Below the pieces are notes generated by a model. That model saw only the letters and a list, made by a program, of their open reading frames with translations. It ran no database searches and was not told the origin of the DNA. Source: Blastococcus_B deserti (lineage in GTDB: Bacteria > Actinomycetota > Actinomycetes > Mycobacteriales > Geodermatophilaceae). From it: a stretch of DNA of 64,000 nucleotides. Positions 42,688 through 50,997 of this stretch are shown in pieces (positions within the stretch are counted from its first letter, which is position 1; each line of letters opens with the position of its first letter). The position numbers and the translations under genes are program-made. The stretch spans positions 1 to 64,000 of the forward strand of contig NZ_JBHUHP010000006.1 of assembly GCF_042682525.1 (NCBI RefSeq), in the 5' to 3' direction.

Positions 42688-44154
42688 ATGTCCTCGAGCC
42701 CCTCCCGGCGGCACCCCGGCGACCTCGCTACCGAACTGCCCAGCAAGGCGCTGCCGGCGGTGCCCTACGCCGACCTTCCCGAGCCGCTGCCGATGCGGAA
42801 GGTGATCGGCCCCAGCGTCCTGCTGCTCGCCGGCGCCATCGGCTCGGGCGAGTACGTGCTGTGGCCCTACATCACCTCGCAGGTGGGGCTCGCCGTCGTC
42901 TGGCTCGTCGTCGTCGGCGTCCTGACCCAGTACTTCCTCAACATGGAGATCGAGCGCTACACGCTGGCCACGGGCGAGACGGCGGTGACCGGCTTCACGC
43001 GGCTGTGGAAACCGTGGAGCTGGCTGTTCATCATCATGACCGTCGTCCCGTGGGCCTGGCCCGGCTGGGCGACCGGCGGCACGACGACGCTCGGCTTCGT
43101 GGTCGGGCTGAGCGAGACCGCCGTTCCCTACGTGACGATCGGCGCCCTGGTCCTGATCGGGCTCGTGCTCACGGTGTCGCCGGTGGTCTACCAGACCGTG
43201 GAGAAGATCCAGTTCTTCATGGTCGGCCTCATCGTGCTGTTCCTCATCTACGCGCTGCTGTTCCTCCTCGGCTGGGACGGCTACGCCGCACTGGGCCGGG
43301 GCCTGGCCGACGTCGACGAGCTCCCCGGCGCCGTCTCCCAGGTCGGCACCGCGACACTGCTGGGCGCCATCGCCTTCGCCGGCGCGGGCGGCGCGCTCAA
43401 CCTGGTGCAGTCCAACTGGGTGCGCGACAAGGGACTCGGCATGGGGGCGAGGCTGCCCCGGGTCGTCTCGCCCTTCACCGGCGAGGAGATCGCCGCACCG
43501 ACCACCGGATACATCTTCCGCCGCGACGCGGAGAACATGCGCCGCTGGCGCGGCTGGTGGCGGGTCGCGGACCGGGAGCAGTTCGTCACCTTCTTCGTCA
43601 TCGGCCTCATCGCCCTGCTCACCTTCATGACCCTGACCGCCATCAACATCGGTGTCGGCGTGAGCGAGGCGGAGAGCTTCGACTTCATCCGGCTGCAGGG
43701 CGAGGCGCTGGCCGAGCAGCAGGGCAGCTGGCTGGGGACGACGTTCTGGCTCATCGGGACAGTGGTCCTCTACTCCACGAACCTCGCCGTGCTGGACATG
43801 GTGGGACGGGTCACGGCCGACGTCCTGAAGACCGGTCCGTTGCGCGAGAACGAGCGATGGAGCGAGAGCCGGATCTACTTCACGGTGGTCTGGACCGAGA
43901 TCGTCTTCGGCTCGGTCATCCTGCTCTCGGGCGTGACGCAGCCGCTGATCCTCCTGGTCATCGCCAGCTCGCTGAACGGGCTCGTCATGTTCGTGTACTC
44001 GGTCCTGCTCATCCAGCTCAACCGGCGCACGTTGCCGGCCGAGATCCGGGTCGGCGGCGGGCGGCTGGTCGCACTGTGCTGGGCGGTCCTGTTCTACGGC
44101 TTCTTCTCCGTGGTGCTGCTCATCGACCAGTTCGGACAGCTCGCGGGAGGCTGA
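42688..44154 (+). CDS. Nramp-related membrane transporter lacking the canonical metal motifs
   Basis: 488 residues with about 11 hydrophobic helices in the LeuT/Nramp arrangement. The first helix reads LLAGAIGSGEYVLWPYI: where true Nramp has the metal-binding DPGN, this protein has GSGE. The sixth helix region (GAIAFAGAGGALNLVQSNWV) also lacks the MPH motif. It belongs to the divergent Nramp-related group often annotated as divalent metal transporters; substrate therefore open. A ~45-residue loop (SPFTGEEIAAPTTGYIF) separates helices 6 and 7. ATG 42688. Confidence 0.85.
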   Translation: MSSSPSRRHPGDLATELPSKALPAVPYADLPEPLPMRKVIGPSVLLLAGAIGSGEYVLWPYITSQVGLAVVWLVVVGVLTQYFLNMEIERYTLATGETAVTGFTRLWKPWSWLFIIMTVVPWAWPGWATGGTTTLGFVVGLSETAVPYVTIGALVLIGLVLTVSPVVYQTVEKIQFFMVGLIVLFLIYALLFLLGWDGYAALGRGLADVDELPGAVSQVGTATLLGAIAFAGAGGALNLVQSNWVRDKGLGMGARLPRVVSPFTGEEIAAPTTGYIFRRDAENMRRWRGWWRVADREQFVTFFVIGLIALLTFMTLTAINIGVGVSEAESFDFIRLQGEALAEQQGSWLGTTFWLIGTVVLYSTNLAVLDMVGRVTADVLKTGPLRENERWSESRIYFTVVWTEIVFGSVILLSGVTQPLILLVIASSLNGLVMFVYSVLLIQLNRRTLPAEIRVGGGRLVALCWAVLFYGFFSVVLLIDQFGQLAGG

Positions 44155-44181
44155 TCCGCCCGGGGCCACCCTGCGCGAGAT

Positions 44182-44220
44182 CGCCGGTCGCGCACGCCGG
44201 TGCAGCGTGCGCGACCGGCG
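44182..44220 (+). terminator. Terminator hairpin after the Nramp-like gene
   Basis: CGCCGGTCGCGCACGC (44182-44197) pairs perfectly with 44205-44220 (16 bp, 7-nt loop), 27 nt after the stop. Confidence 0.75.
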
Positions 44221-44332
44221 GTCCGGCTGTGTCAAGGTCTCTCCGACGTGCGGCTTCCCCGGTGGCACGTGATCATGGGCGGACCCGGGCGTCACCCTCC
44301 GCCTCAGCGCCTGGGAGAAGGAGAACCCGCGC

Positions 44333-45991
44333 GTGAAGGTCCTCGGCATCAATGCGATCTACCACGACCCAGCGGCAGCGCTCGTCGTCGACGGCAGGGT
44401 GGTGGCCGCCGCGGAGGAGGAACGCTTCAGCCGGCGCAAGCACGGCAAGCGCCCGCTGCCCTGGAGCGCCTGGGAGCTGCCCGAGCTGTCCGCCGCCTGG
44501 TGCCTGGCCGAGGCGGGCATCCACCCCGCCGACCTGGACGCGGTCGCCTACTCGTTCGACCCCGCGCTGATGGGCACGCCGGAGGAATCGGGCCTGAACG
44601 ACGCGGGCGACGTCATGCGCAAGATGTACGCGGAGAAGGCGCCGGAGTTCCTCGCCCACGCGCTCCCCGGGCTCGACCCGGCCACGGTGCGCTACGTGAA
44701 GCACCACGTGGCGCACGCCGCCTCGGCCGGCCTGGCCGCGCCGACCCCCGACAACTCGGTCCTCGTGCTCGACGGCCGCGGCGAGGCGCACAGCCACCTC
44801 GCCGGCCGCTACGTCGACGGCCGGCTGGAGGTCCTCGCCGGCCAGGCGCTGCCGCACTCCATCGGCCTGCTCTACGAGGACCTGACCGACCACCTGGGCT
44901 TCCTGCGCAGCAGCGACGAGTTCAAGGTCATGGCGATGGCCTCCTACGGAAAGCCGCGCTTCCTCGGCGAGCTCTCGGAGCTGGTCGTCGCCACCGACGA
45001 CGGCGGCTTCCGGACGCCGGAGATCGACTTCTCCGAGTTCGCGCCACGCCTGCGCAAGGGCGACGACTGGACCGAGGACCACGCCGACCTGGCGGCGAGC
45101 GTCCAGCAGCGCGTCGAGGAGGTCCTGCTCGACCTGGCCCGCTGGCTGCACGAGCGGACCGGCGACCGCACCCTCACGCTGGCCGGTGGCGTGGCGCTCA
45201 ACTGCGTGGCGAACACGCGGATCTTCGCCGAGACCCCGTTCGAGGAGGTCTGGGTCCAGCCGGCCGCCGGCGACGCCGGCACGGCCCTGGGCAGCGCGCT
45301 CCACGTGGCCCGCGAGCTCGGCGAGCGGACCGAGCCGATGCCCGGCGCCGACCTGGGGCGCGGCTGGTCCGACGACGAGATCGAGCAGTGGCTGAGGACG
45401 GCGGCCATCGACTACGAGCGCCCCCGCGACGTCGCCGACGCCGTGGCCGAGGTGCTGGCGAACAACGGGATCGTCGCCTGGTTCCAGGGCCGCAGTGAGT
45501 ACGGCCCGCGCGCACTGGGGCACCGTTCCCTGCTGGCCCACCCCGGCTACGAGGCCAACCTCGAGCGGATGAACAACGTGAAGGGCCGCGAGCAGTTCCG
45601 CCCGGTCGCGCCCATGGTGCTCGCCGAGCGGGCGCCGCAGATCTTCAGCCGCGGGCCGATCCCCTCCCGCTACATGCTGTTCGTCCACGACGTCGCACCG
45701 GAGTGGCGCGAGCGCATCCCGACCGTCACGCACGTCGACGGGACGGCGCGGATCCAGACGGTCGACCGCGCGGAGGAGCCGCTGGTGGCCCGGATGCTGG
45801 AGTGCTTCGAGCGGCGCACCGGCCTCCCGGTGGTGGTGAACACGAGCCTGAACACGGCCGGCCGGCCCATGGTCGACGACCCGCGCGACGCCCTCGAGTG
45901 CTTCGGTTCGGCACCGGTCGACCTGCTGGCCATCGGTCCCTTCGTCGTGCGGCGCAGCCGCTCCACGCTGGACGCGTACGCGCCCCGCTGA
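44333..45991 (+). CDS. NodU/CmcH-family O-carbamoyltransferase
   Basis: 552 residues. N-terminal ASKHA/TsaD-like domain with MKVLGINAIYHDPAAALVVD, EEERFSRRKHGK, and the metal-binding HHVAHAASAG; C-terminal domain with GRSEYGPRALGHRSLLAHP and VVNTSLNTAGRPMVDDP. The family transfers carbamoyl from carbamoyl phosphate via carbamoyl-adenylate onto hydroxyl groups of sugars or natural products. It stands alone with no biosynthetic gene cluster beside it. GTG 44333 has GAAGGAG 8 nt upstream. Confidence 0.93.
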   Translation: MKVLGINAIYHDPAAALVVDGRVVAAAEEERFSRRKHGKRPLPWSAWELPELSAAWCLAEAGIHPADLDAVAYSFDPALMGTPEESGLNDAGDVMRKMYAEKAPEFLAHALPGLDPATVRYVKHHVAHAASAGLAAPTPDNSVLVLDGRGEAHSHLAGRYVDGRLEVLAGQALPHSIGLLYEDLTDHLGFLRSSDEFKVMAMASYGKPRFLGELSELVVATDDGGFRTPEIDFSEFAPRLRKGDDWTEDHADLAASVQQRVEEVLLDLARWLHERTGDRTLTLAGGVALNCVANTRIFAETPFEEVWVQPAAGDAGTALGSALHVARELGERTEPMPGADLGRGWSDDEIEQWLRTAAIDYERPRDVADAVAEVLANNGIVAWFQGRSEYGPRALGHRSLLAHPGYEANLERMNNVKGREQFRPVAPMVLAERAPQIFSRGPIPSRYMLFVHDVAPEWRERIPTVTHVDGTARIQTVDRAEEPLVARMLECFERRTGLPVVVNTSLNTAGRPMVDDPRDALECFGSAPVDLLAIGPFVVRRSRSTLDAYAPR

Positions 45992-46061
45992 ACCGACAAG
46001 GGGGCGGCGCGCGAAGGCTCCGGGAGGGCGGACGCCCTCGCCGCCCGGCCGCTCCGGTGAT

Positions 46062-46116
46062 CGGTTGTGCGCCACTCGATCGGGCGACAACCGTTTCCGC
46101 TGGTGGGTCGGGGGTA
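46062..46116 (+). promoter_or_regulatory. SigB/SigF-like promoter with upstream inverted repeat, before the DUF4383 gene
   Basis: GTTT (46093-46096), 15-nt spacer, GGGTA (46112-46116) matches the GTTT-N12-18-GGGTA consensus of actinobacterial SigB/SigF stress sigma factors. CGGTTGT (46062-46068) and ACAACCG (46087-46093) form perfect 7-bp inverted arms just upstream, touching the -35. Confidence 0.6.
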
Positions 46117-46171
46117 CCACTGCTGTCGGCCCGCCCACACCTGGCGGACGACGCACCACTAGGAGGACACC

Positions 46172-46615
46172 ATGTCTGCAACCGCGGGCGCCGGCACCGG
46201 CCGGACGAAGACCCTTCCCGAGATCCTCTCGCTCGCCTTCGGGGCGATCTACCTGCTCGTCGGCATCGTCGGATTCTTCGTGACGGGCTTCGACGACTTC
46301 TTCGCCCACGACACGGGCGAGACCCTGCTCGGCTTCGAGATCAACGGCATGCACAACGTCGTGCACATCGTGATCGGTGTGGCCGGGCTCGTGCTGGGCC
46401 GGACGCTGGCCGGCGCGCGCACCTACGGCTGGCTGCTCGCCGTCGGCTACGGCGCCGCCTTCGTCTACGGCCTGATCGCCATGAACAAGGAGTGGGACTT
46501 CCTCAGCATCAACATGGCTGACAACGTCCTGCACATCCTGACCGCGGTGGTGGGCCTGGTCATCGCCCTGATGCCGGTCCGCGAGGCCGTTCCCGGCCGC
46601 TCGTCCCGCGTCTGA
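46172..46615 (+). CDS. DUF4383 membrane protein
   Basis: 147 residues with four hydrophobic segments (LAFGAIYLLVGIVGFFVTGF, VVHIVIGVAGLVLG, LLAVGYGAAFVYGL, VLHILTAVVGLVIAL) and the family motif GMHNVVHIVIG. Function unknown. ATG 46172 is preceded by AGGAGG. The promoter suggests general stress control. Confidence 0.92.
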   Translation: MSATAGAGTGRTKTLPEILSLAFGAIYLLVGIVGFFVTGFDDFFAHDTGETLLGFEINGMHNVVHIVIGVAGLVLGRTLAGARTYGWLLAVGYGAAFVYGLIAMNKEWDFLSINMADNVLHILTAVVGLVIALMPVREAVPGRSSRV

Positions 46616-46648
46616 TCCGACCTGCCCCGGTCGCCGGCCGGAACACCC

Positions 46649-46699
46649 GCTGGAGCCGGGTCCCGTCGTCCCCCGTGGACGGCGGGACCCGGCTCCAGC
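46649..46699 (+). terminator. Terminator hairpin after the DUF4383 gene
   Basis: GCTGGAGCCGGGTCCCG (46649-46665) pairs perfectly with 46683-46699 (17 bp), extended by three more pairs including one wobble; 11-nt loop. Confidence 0.85.
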
Positions 46700-46791
46700 C
46701 GTCTTCCCCGGACCTGCCGGCAGGAGCAGACTGAGCCCCATCGGCGGCAGCCGAGCACAGGCGACGCCGCCGGGACCCGAGGGGCACCGCC

Positions 46792-47073
46792 ATGGACGAC
46801 GATCCGGTCCTGCGCTCGCTCGGCGAGGACCTCGCGCGGGACGACCCACGGCTGGCCGCCCTGCTCAGCGGCGACGGGAGGACGGCCCGCCCCGGTCGAG
46901 GCGCCTGGGCCGTGTTCCTGGTCATCCTGCTCACCCCGGTCGTGGTGACGGTGGCGGTCCTCGTGCCGCCGACGGTCGTGCTCGGCATCGTCGCGATGGC
47001 CCTCGCCGTCGCCTCGCCGCTGGTCGTCTGCTGGCTGTGTGCCGGCGACCGCCCCGCGCCCCGCTTGCGCTGA
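46792..47073 (+). CDS. DUF3040 small membrane protein
   Basis: 93 residues. Opens with SLGEDLARDDPRLAALLSG, the DUF3040 signature, followed by two closely spaced hydrophobic helices. Function unknown; common in actinobacteria. ATG 46792 has GAGGGG 7 nt upstream. Confidence 0.88.
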   Translation: MDDDPVLRSLGEDLARDDPRLAALLSGDGRTARPGRGAWAVFLVILLTPVVVTVAVLVPPTVVLGIVAMALAVASPLVVCWLCAGDRPAPRLR

Positions 47074-47109
47074 TTTCGCTGCGGCAACCGGGACCGGGGG
47101 CGACCCGGA

Positions 47110-47139
47110 TGCGACGCCGGTCACGTCCGCCGTTACCTT
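47110..47139 (+). promoter_or_regulatory. Likely leaderless promoter of the acyl-CoA dehydrogenase gene
   Basis: TACCTT (47134-47139) lies 6 nt before ATG 47146; TGCGAC 18 bp further upstream is a weak -35. There is no ribosome binding site. Confidence 0.45.
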
Positions 47140-47145
47140 GCGGGC

Positions 47146-48357
47146 ATGGACTTCGCCCTCTCCGCCCGAGCCGAGGACGTCTGTGGCCGGCTCTGGGACT
47201 TCATGCGTGAGCAGGTCTTCCCCGCCGAGCCCGTCTACGACGAGTGGCGGGCCGCCCGCGGCCACGACGACCACGAGCACCCGCCGGTCCTCGAGGACCT
47301 GAAGGTGGAGGCGCGCAAGCGCGGCCTGTGGAACCTCTTCCACCACGAGCTCGGCGGGCTCTCCAACCTGGAGTACGCGTCGGCCGCCGAGATCATGGGC
47401 TGGTCGCCGACCATCGCCCCGGAGGTCACGAACTGCGGCGCCCCCGACACGGGGAACATGGAGACGCTCATGCTGTTCGGCACGCCCGAGCAGAAGGAGC
47501 GGTGGCTCAACCCGCTGCTGGAGGGCGAGATCCGCTCCGGTTTCGCCATGACCGAGCCGGACGTCGCGTCGTCGGACGCCCGCAACATCCAGACGTCGAT
47601 CGTCCGCGACGGCGACGACTACGTGATCAACGGGCGCAAGTGGTGGACCTCGGGCGCCGCCGACGAGCGCTGCCAGATCTTCATCGTCATGGGGAAGACC
47701 GATCCCGAGGGCGCTCCGCACCGGCAGCAGTCGATGATCCTCGTCCCGCGCGACACCCCGGGGCTGGAGATCATCCGCCACCTGCCGGTGTTCGGGTACC
47801 AGGACCAGCACGGTCACTCCGAGCTGCGGTTCACCGACGTCCGGGTGCCGGCGAGCAACATGCTCGCCGGCGAGGGCGACGGGTTCATGATCGCCCAGGC
47901 CCGGCTGGGCCCGGGGCGCATCCACCACTGCATGCGGGCCATCGGCATGGCCGAGCGGGCCCTGGCGCTCATGGTCGAGCGGTCGAAGGCCCGCGTGGCG
48001 TTCGGCCGGCCCCTGTCCGAGCAGGGCACCGTCCGCGAGGCGATCGCGCTCTCCCGGATCGAGATCGACCAGGCCCGCCTCTACGTCCTCAAGACCGCGG
48101 ACCTGATCGACAAGTACGGCGCCAAGGGTGCGCGGACCGAGATCTCCGCGATCAAGGTCGCCGCCCCGCGGGTCGCCCTCGACGTCATCGACCGGGCGAT
48201 CCAGCTGCACGGCGGTGCGGGCGTCAGCAACGACACGGTGCTGGCGCGCTTCTACGCCAGCGCCCGCACGCTGCGCATCGTCGACGGCCCCGACGCGGTG
48301 CACATCCGCGGCGTGGCCAAGGAGGAGCTCGCCCGGGAACGCCCCTGGCAGGGATGA
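47146..48357 (+). CDS. Acyl-CoA dehydrogenase
   Basis: 403 residues. FAD and substrate motifs: GFAMTEPDVASSDARN, INGRKWWTSGA, RLGPGRIHHCMRAIGMAERA, AFGRPLSEQGTVREA, QLHGGAGVSND, and the C-terminal RTLRIVDGPDAVH. Resembles the ACAD10/11-like group of FadE proteins. It oxidises an acyl-CoA; chain length is not predictable. ATG 47146. Confidence 0.93.
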   Translation: MDFALSARAEDVCGRLWDFMREQVFPAEPVYDEWRAARGHDDHEHPPVLEDLKVEARKRGLWNLFHHELGGLSNLEYASAAEIMGWSPTIAPEVTNCGAPDTGNMETLMLFGTPEQKERWLNPLLEGEIRSGFAMTEPDVASSDARNIQTSIVRDGDDYVINGRKWWTSGAADERCQIFIVMGKTDPEGAPHRQQSMILVPRDTPGLEIIRHLPVFGYQDQHGHSELRFTDVRVPASNMLAGEGDGFMIAQARLGPGRIHHCMRAIGMAERALALMVERSKARVAFGRPLSEQGTVREAIALSRIEIDQARLYVLKTADLIDKYGAKGARTEISAIKVAAPRVALDVIDRAIQLHGGAGVSNDTVLARFYASARTLRIVDGPDAVHIRGVAKEELARERPWQG

Positions 48358-48363
48358 GCGATC

Positions 48364-48396
48364 GGGTGGGTCCGCGGAGGAACCGCGGACCCACCC
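48364..48396 (+). terminator. Terminator hairpin after the acyl-CoA dehydrogenase gene
   Basis: GGGTGGGTCCGCGG (48364-48377) pairs perfectly with 48383-48396 (14 bp, 5-nt loop), 7 nt after the stop. Confidence 0.85.
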
Positions 48397-48432
48397 TCGC
48401 CGTTCCGTCGTACCGCGTGCCAGGGTGCCGAC

Positions 48433-48807
48433 GTGACCCGGGACCCCGCCGTCGAGGCCCTGCTCGACGACCACTCCGACGCGGTGGCCGCCACCGCGCA
48501 GCGGCTGCGCACCGTCGTCCTGGAGGCGCAGCCCCAGTTCACCGAGCGCGCACGGCCGGGCTGGCACTCGATCAACTACCACGACCCCGACGCCGGCTTC
48601 GTCTGCGCGATCTTCCCGCTGGCCGATCGCGTGCAGCTGGTGCTCGAGCACGGCGCCCGGCTGCCGGACCCGGAGGCGCGGCTGTCCGGAACCGGGCGAC
48701 AGGTACGCACGCTCGACTTCCCCGCCGGGGCGGACGTCGACGCCGCCCTCGTCGCCGGGTTCCTGGACCTCGCCGTGGACCTCGGCGCCACCCTGCGCAG
48801 GCGCTGA
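48433..48807 (+). CDS. DUF1801 family protein
   Basis: 124 residues: small YdhG-like fold with RLRTVVLEAQPQFTERARPG, GFVCAIFPLADRVQLVLEHG and TGRQVRTLDFP. Function unknown. GTG 48433 with AGGGTG upstream. Convergent with the next small gene. Confidence 0.85.
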   Translation: MTRDPAVEALLDDHSDAVAATAQRLRTVVLEAQPQFTERARPGWHSINYHDPDAGFVCAIFPLADRVQLVLEHGARLPDPEARLSGTGRQVRTLDFPAGADVDAALVAGFLDLAVDLGATLRRR

Positions 48808-48812
48808 TCCGG

Positions 48813-48827
48813 CCCCTGCCTCAGGGG
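48813..48827. terminator. Bidirectional terminator between convergent genes
   Basis: CCCCTG (48813-48818) pairs with CAGGGG (48822-48827) over a 3-nt loop; the right arm includes the stop codon of the minus-strand gene. Confidence 0.55.
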
Positions 48828-49021
48828 GCCAGGCTGCCCCCGAAGCCGCCCCCGGCCAGCTTCGCCATCAGCTGGGTGCGGTCCAGTCCGAGGGAGTCCA
48901 GCGTGTCGCCGTCGCGGTCGGTGTCGATCTCGTCGGGCAGGCCGCCCTCGACCCGGTCCGCGGTGTCGTTGTCACCCTCGGTGCGCAGCAGCCGCACCAG
49001 TTCCTGCTTGTCCAGCTTCAC
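48821..49021 (-). CDS. Small acidic protein, unknown
   Basis: 66 residues: MKLDKQELVRLLRTEGDNDT, acidic middle, and C-terminal GLDRTQLMAKLAGGGFGGSL. Similar short proteins are widespread in actinobacteria without known function. GTG 49021 has GGAGG 4 nt upstream. Confidence 0.78.
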   Translation of the reverse strand: MKLDKQELVRLLRTEGDNDTADRVEGGLPDEIDTDRDGDTLDSLGLDRTQLMAKLAGGGFGGSLAP

Positions 49022-49236
49022 CGGTCCTCCGTCCCTCGCCCGTCGGGCGTCGTCGCGAGTGTGGTGCGGGTCACCCCGGTCCGCAACGACGGTCCACCGG
49101 AACCGCCCGGACCACGACCCGCCAGGGACGGACGGGTCACCAGGGCCGCGCGCGAGCCGGCGTCGCTCACCGCCGTGCGGCAGGACGCCGGGAAGGCACG
49201 GGGCGGCGGTCGGCGGCGCGGCCGAGGAGGGTGCGC

Positions 49237-49446
49237 TCAGCCCCGTCCGGAGCGGCGGACCAGGAAGGCGCCCACCGCCGCGAGGACGACGCCGAGGGCC
49301 AGCTGGCCGATCCCGACCCAGGCCTGGTCGCTGGCGAACCAGGTCGGCGTCGAGACCAGCAGGACCAGCGCGACACCGAGCACGAGCAAGCCGACCAGGC
49401 GCTCGCGGCGCGCGTTGCGGGAGCCGGAGGGGACGGGGGCTGCCAT
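49237..49446 (-). CDS. Small two-helix membrane protein, unknown
   Basis: 69 residues with a basic N-terminus (SGSRNARRERL), helix LVGLLVLGVALVLLVSTP, a short loop, helix IGQLALGVVLAAVGAFLV and a basic end. ATG 49446 follows GGAG at short spacing. No family recognised. Confidence 0.7.
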   Translation of the reverse strand: MAAPVPSGSRNARRERLVGLLVLGVALVLLVSTPTWFASDQAWVGIGQLALGVVLAAVGAFLVRRSGRG

Positions 49447-49467
49447 GGGCTCCACCCTGCCAGCCGG

Positions 49468-50001
49468 TCAGAGCCGGTGGACGAGCAGGATCTCCTCGCG
49501 GTCGTCCCCCGGTGCCACCCGGATCGCGCCGGGCACGCGACCGACCTCGGTGTAGCCCAGCCCCCGGTAGAAGGCGTCCACCCCCGTGCCTCCGCGCGCG
49601 CCCAGGTGGAGGAACTCCAGGCCCCTGCTCCGCGCGATGTCGTGCACCCCACCCATGAGCACCCGCCCCAGGCCCTGCCCCTGCCAGGAGGGGTGGACCT
49701 GCACCCGGAGCACGGTGGCCCAGTGCCGGCGCAAGGGGCTGGAGGAGCCGACGAGCGCGGCGAACCCGGCCGTGGCGCCGTCCACGGTGAGCACCGCGAG
49801 CACGTCGCGGCCGGACCGGACGCCCTCCAGCAGCCGCTCGAGGACCGGCGCGACCTCATGCTCCGTCACAGGAGGCACGAAGCCGACGGCGCCGCCGGCG
49901 TTGCTGACCTCCGTCCAGCAGGTCAGCAGCTCCTGCCGGAGGACGTCATCGACCTCGGACACCGCACGGACCTCGGACACGGCACGGACCTCGGCAGCCA
50001 C
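49468..50001 (-). CDS. GNAT acetyltransferase
   Basis: 177 residues. Acetyl-CoA binding motif A: VQVHPSWQGQGLGRVLMGGV; C-terminal FYRGLGYTEVGRVPGA. The N-terminus has a short tandem repeat (VRAVSE twice, from an 18-bp DNA repeat near 49950-49985). Substrate unknown. GTG 50001; divergent from the nuclease gene. Confidence 0.88.
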   Translation of the reverse strand: MAAEVRAVSEVRAVSEVDDVLRQELLTCWTEVSNAGGAVGFVPPVTEHEVAPVLERLLEGVRSGRDVLAVLTVDGATAGFAALVGSSSPLRRHWATVLRVQVHPSWQGQGLGRVLMGGVHDIARSRGLEFLHLGARGGTGVDAFYRGLGYTEVGRVPGAIRVAPGDDREEILLVHRL

Positions 50002-50047
50002 GGGCCCATCCTCCCGCGACCGTTTCCCCGTGCCGCGCGGGACCTCC

Positions 50048-50077
50048 TTCCGACCGGCCCAGAGGCGGTCCTAGCGT
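50048..50077 (+). promoter_or_regulatory. Likely leaderless promoter of the nuclease gene
   Basis: TTCCGA (50048-50053), 18-bp spacer, TAGCGT (50072-50077), then 6 nt to ATG 50084; no ribosome binding site. Confidence 0.45.
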
Positions 50078-50083
50078 TCCACC

Positions 50084-50956
50084 ATGACGGACGTGGCCGC
50101 TCCATCGACGGCGCACGAGCTCGACGACCGGGCCGGGTACGACCCCGCCTTCCTGGGCGTCGACGTGCCGATGCCCACGCTCGACACCCCCGAGCCGACG
50201 GTGGGGCTGCGCTACCTGCACTACAGCGTGCTGTTCCGCCCCGACCGTCGGTTCGCCGCAGTGACCGCGCTCGCCATGGACGGCGCGCGGCTGCGCCAGG
50301 TGGACCGCACCGATGACTGGCGGCTCGACCCCCGGCTCGCGGCGGAGCTGCAGGCCGGTCCGCCGGTCTACGCCGACAACGATCTCGACCGCGGCCACCT
50401 GGTCATGCGCGCGTCGTCCGCGTGGGGGGACACCGACGAGGAGGCCCGGCAGGCCGAGGCCGACACCTTCTACTTCCCCAACGCCGCACCGCAGAACAAG
50501 CTGTTCAACCAGGGCCGGGAGCTGTGGCTGGGCCTGGAGGAGTACGTGCAGGAGCACGCCGACGCCTTCGACCGGAAGTTCGTGGTCCTCGCCGGCCCCG
50601 TCCTGGACCCAGCGGATCCGCCGTACCGGGGCATCCAGGTACCGCTGCGGTTCTGGAAGGTGGTGGCCTTCGTGCAGGACGGGGCCCTCGCGGCGACCGG
50701 CTACGTGCTCGACCAGACCCCACTGCTCGACGACCTCGGAGCCGCGCTGGAGGAGGCCGTTCCCGGGGCGGCCCCGCCCTTGGGGCCCTTCCGCACCTTC
50801 CAGGTCCCGGTCGCCGACATCGGGACGCTCACCGGGGTGCTGCTCGACCAGCTGGCGGTCGCCGACCTGATGCAGCCGGCTCTCACCGGGGCGGGGCCGG
50901 GGCCCGGTGCCTGGGTGGAGCTGCGGTCGTTCGACGACGTCGTCCTGACCGGCTGA
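50084..50956 (+). CDS. DNA/RNA non-specific endonuclease (NUC1 family)
   Basis: 290 residues. The beta-beta-alpha-metal active site is DNDLDRGHLVMR (DRGH) with the metal-binding Asn in FYFPNAAPQNKLFNQGRELW. No signal peptide or membrane helix is visible, unlike most secreted NucA/EndoG-type nucleases. It could act on incoming DNA, in the cytoplasm with an inhibitor, or be exported another way. No obvious inhibitor gene adjoins. Confidence 0.9.
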   Translation: MTDVAAPSTAHELDDRAGYDPAFLGVDVPMPTLDTPEPTVGLRYLHYSVLFRPDRRFAAVTALAMDGARLRQVDRTDDWRLDPRLAAELQAGPPVYADNDLDRGHLVMRASSAWGDTDEEARQAEADTFYFPNAAPQNKLFNQGRELWLGLEEYVQEHADAFDRKFVVLAGPVLDPADPPYRGIQVPLRFWKVVAFVQDGALAATGYVLDQTPLLDDLGAALEEAVPGAAPPLGPFRTFQVPVADIGTLTGVLLDQLAVADLMQPALTGAGPGPGAWVELRSFDDVVLTG

Positions 50957-50961
50957 GGGGG

Positions 50962-50991
50962 TTGTCAGGCAAGCGCATGCTTGCCTATCGT
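50962..50991 (+). promoter_or_regulatory. ArsR-type promoter with operator filling the spacer
   Basis: TTGTCA (50962-50967), 18-bp spacer, TATCGT (50986-50991). The spacer is exactly the inverted repeat GGCAAGC-gcat-GCTTGCC (50968-50985). GTG 50998 lies 6 nt after the -10, so the mRNA is probably leaderless. Confidence 0.7.
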
Positions 50992-50997
50992 TCGTCC

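Noticed and set aside
50977..50997. ATG 50977 as the ArsR start
   Set aside because: It lies inside the operator and between the -35 and -10 boxes, so it would not be transcribed from this promoter; GTG 50998 matches the family N-terminus.
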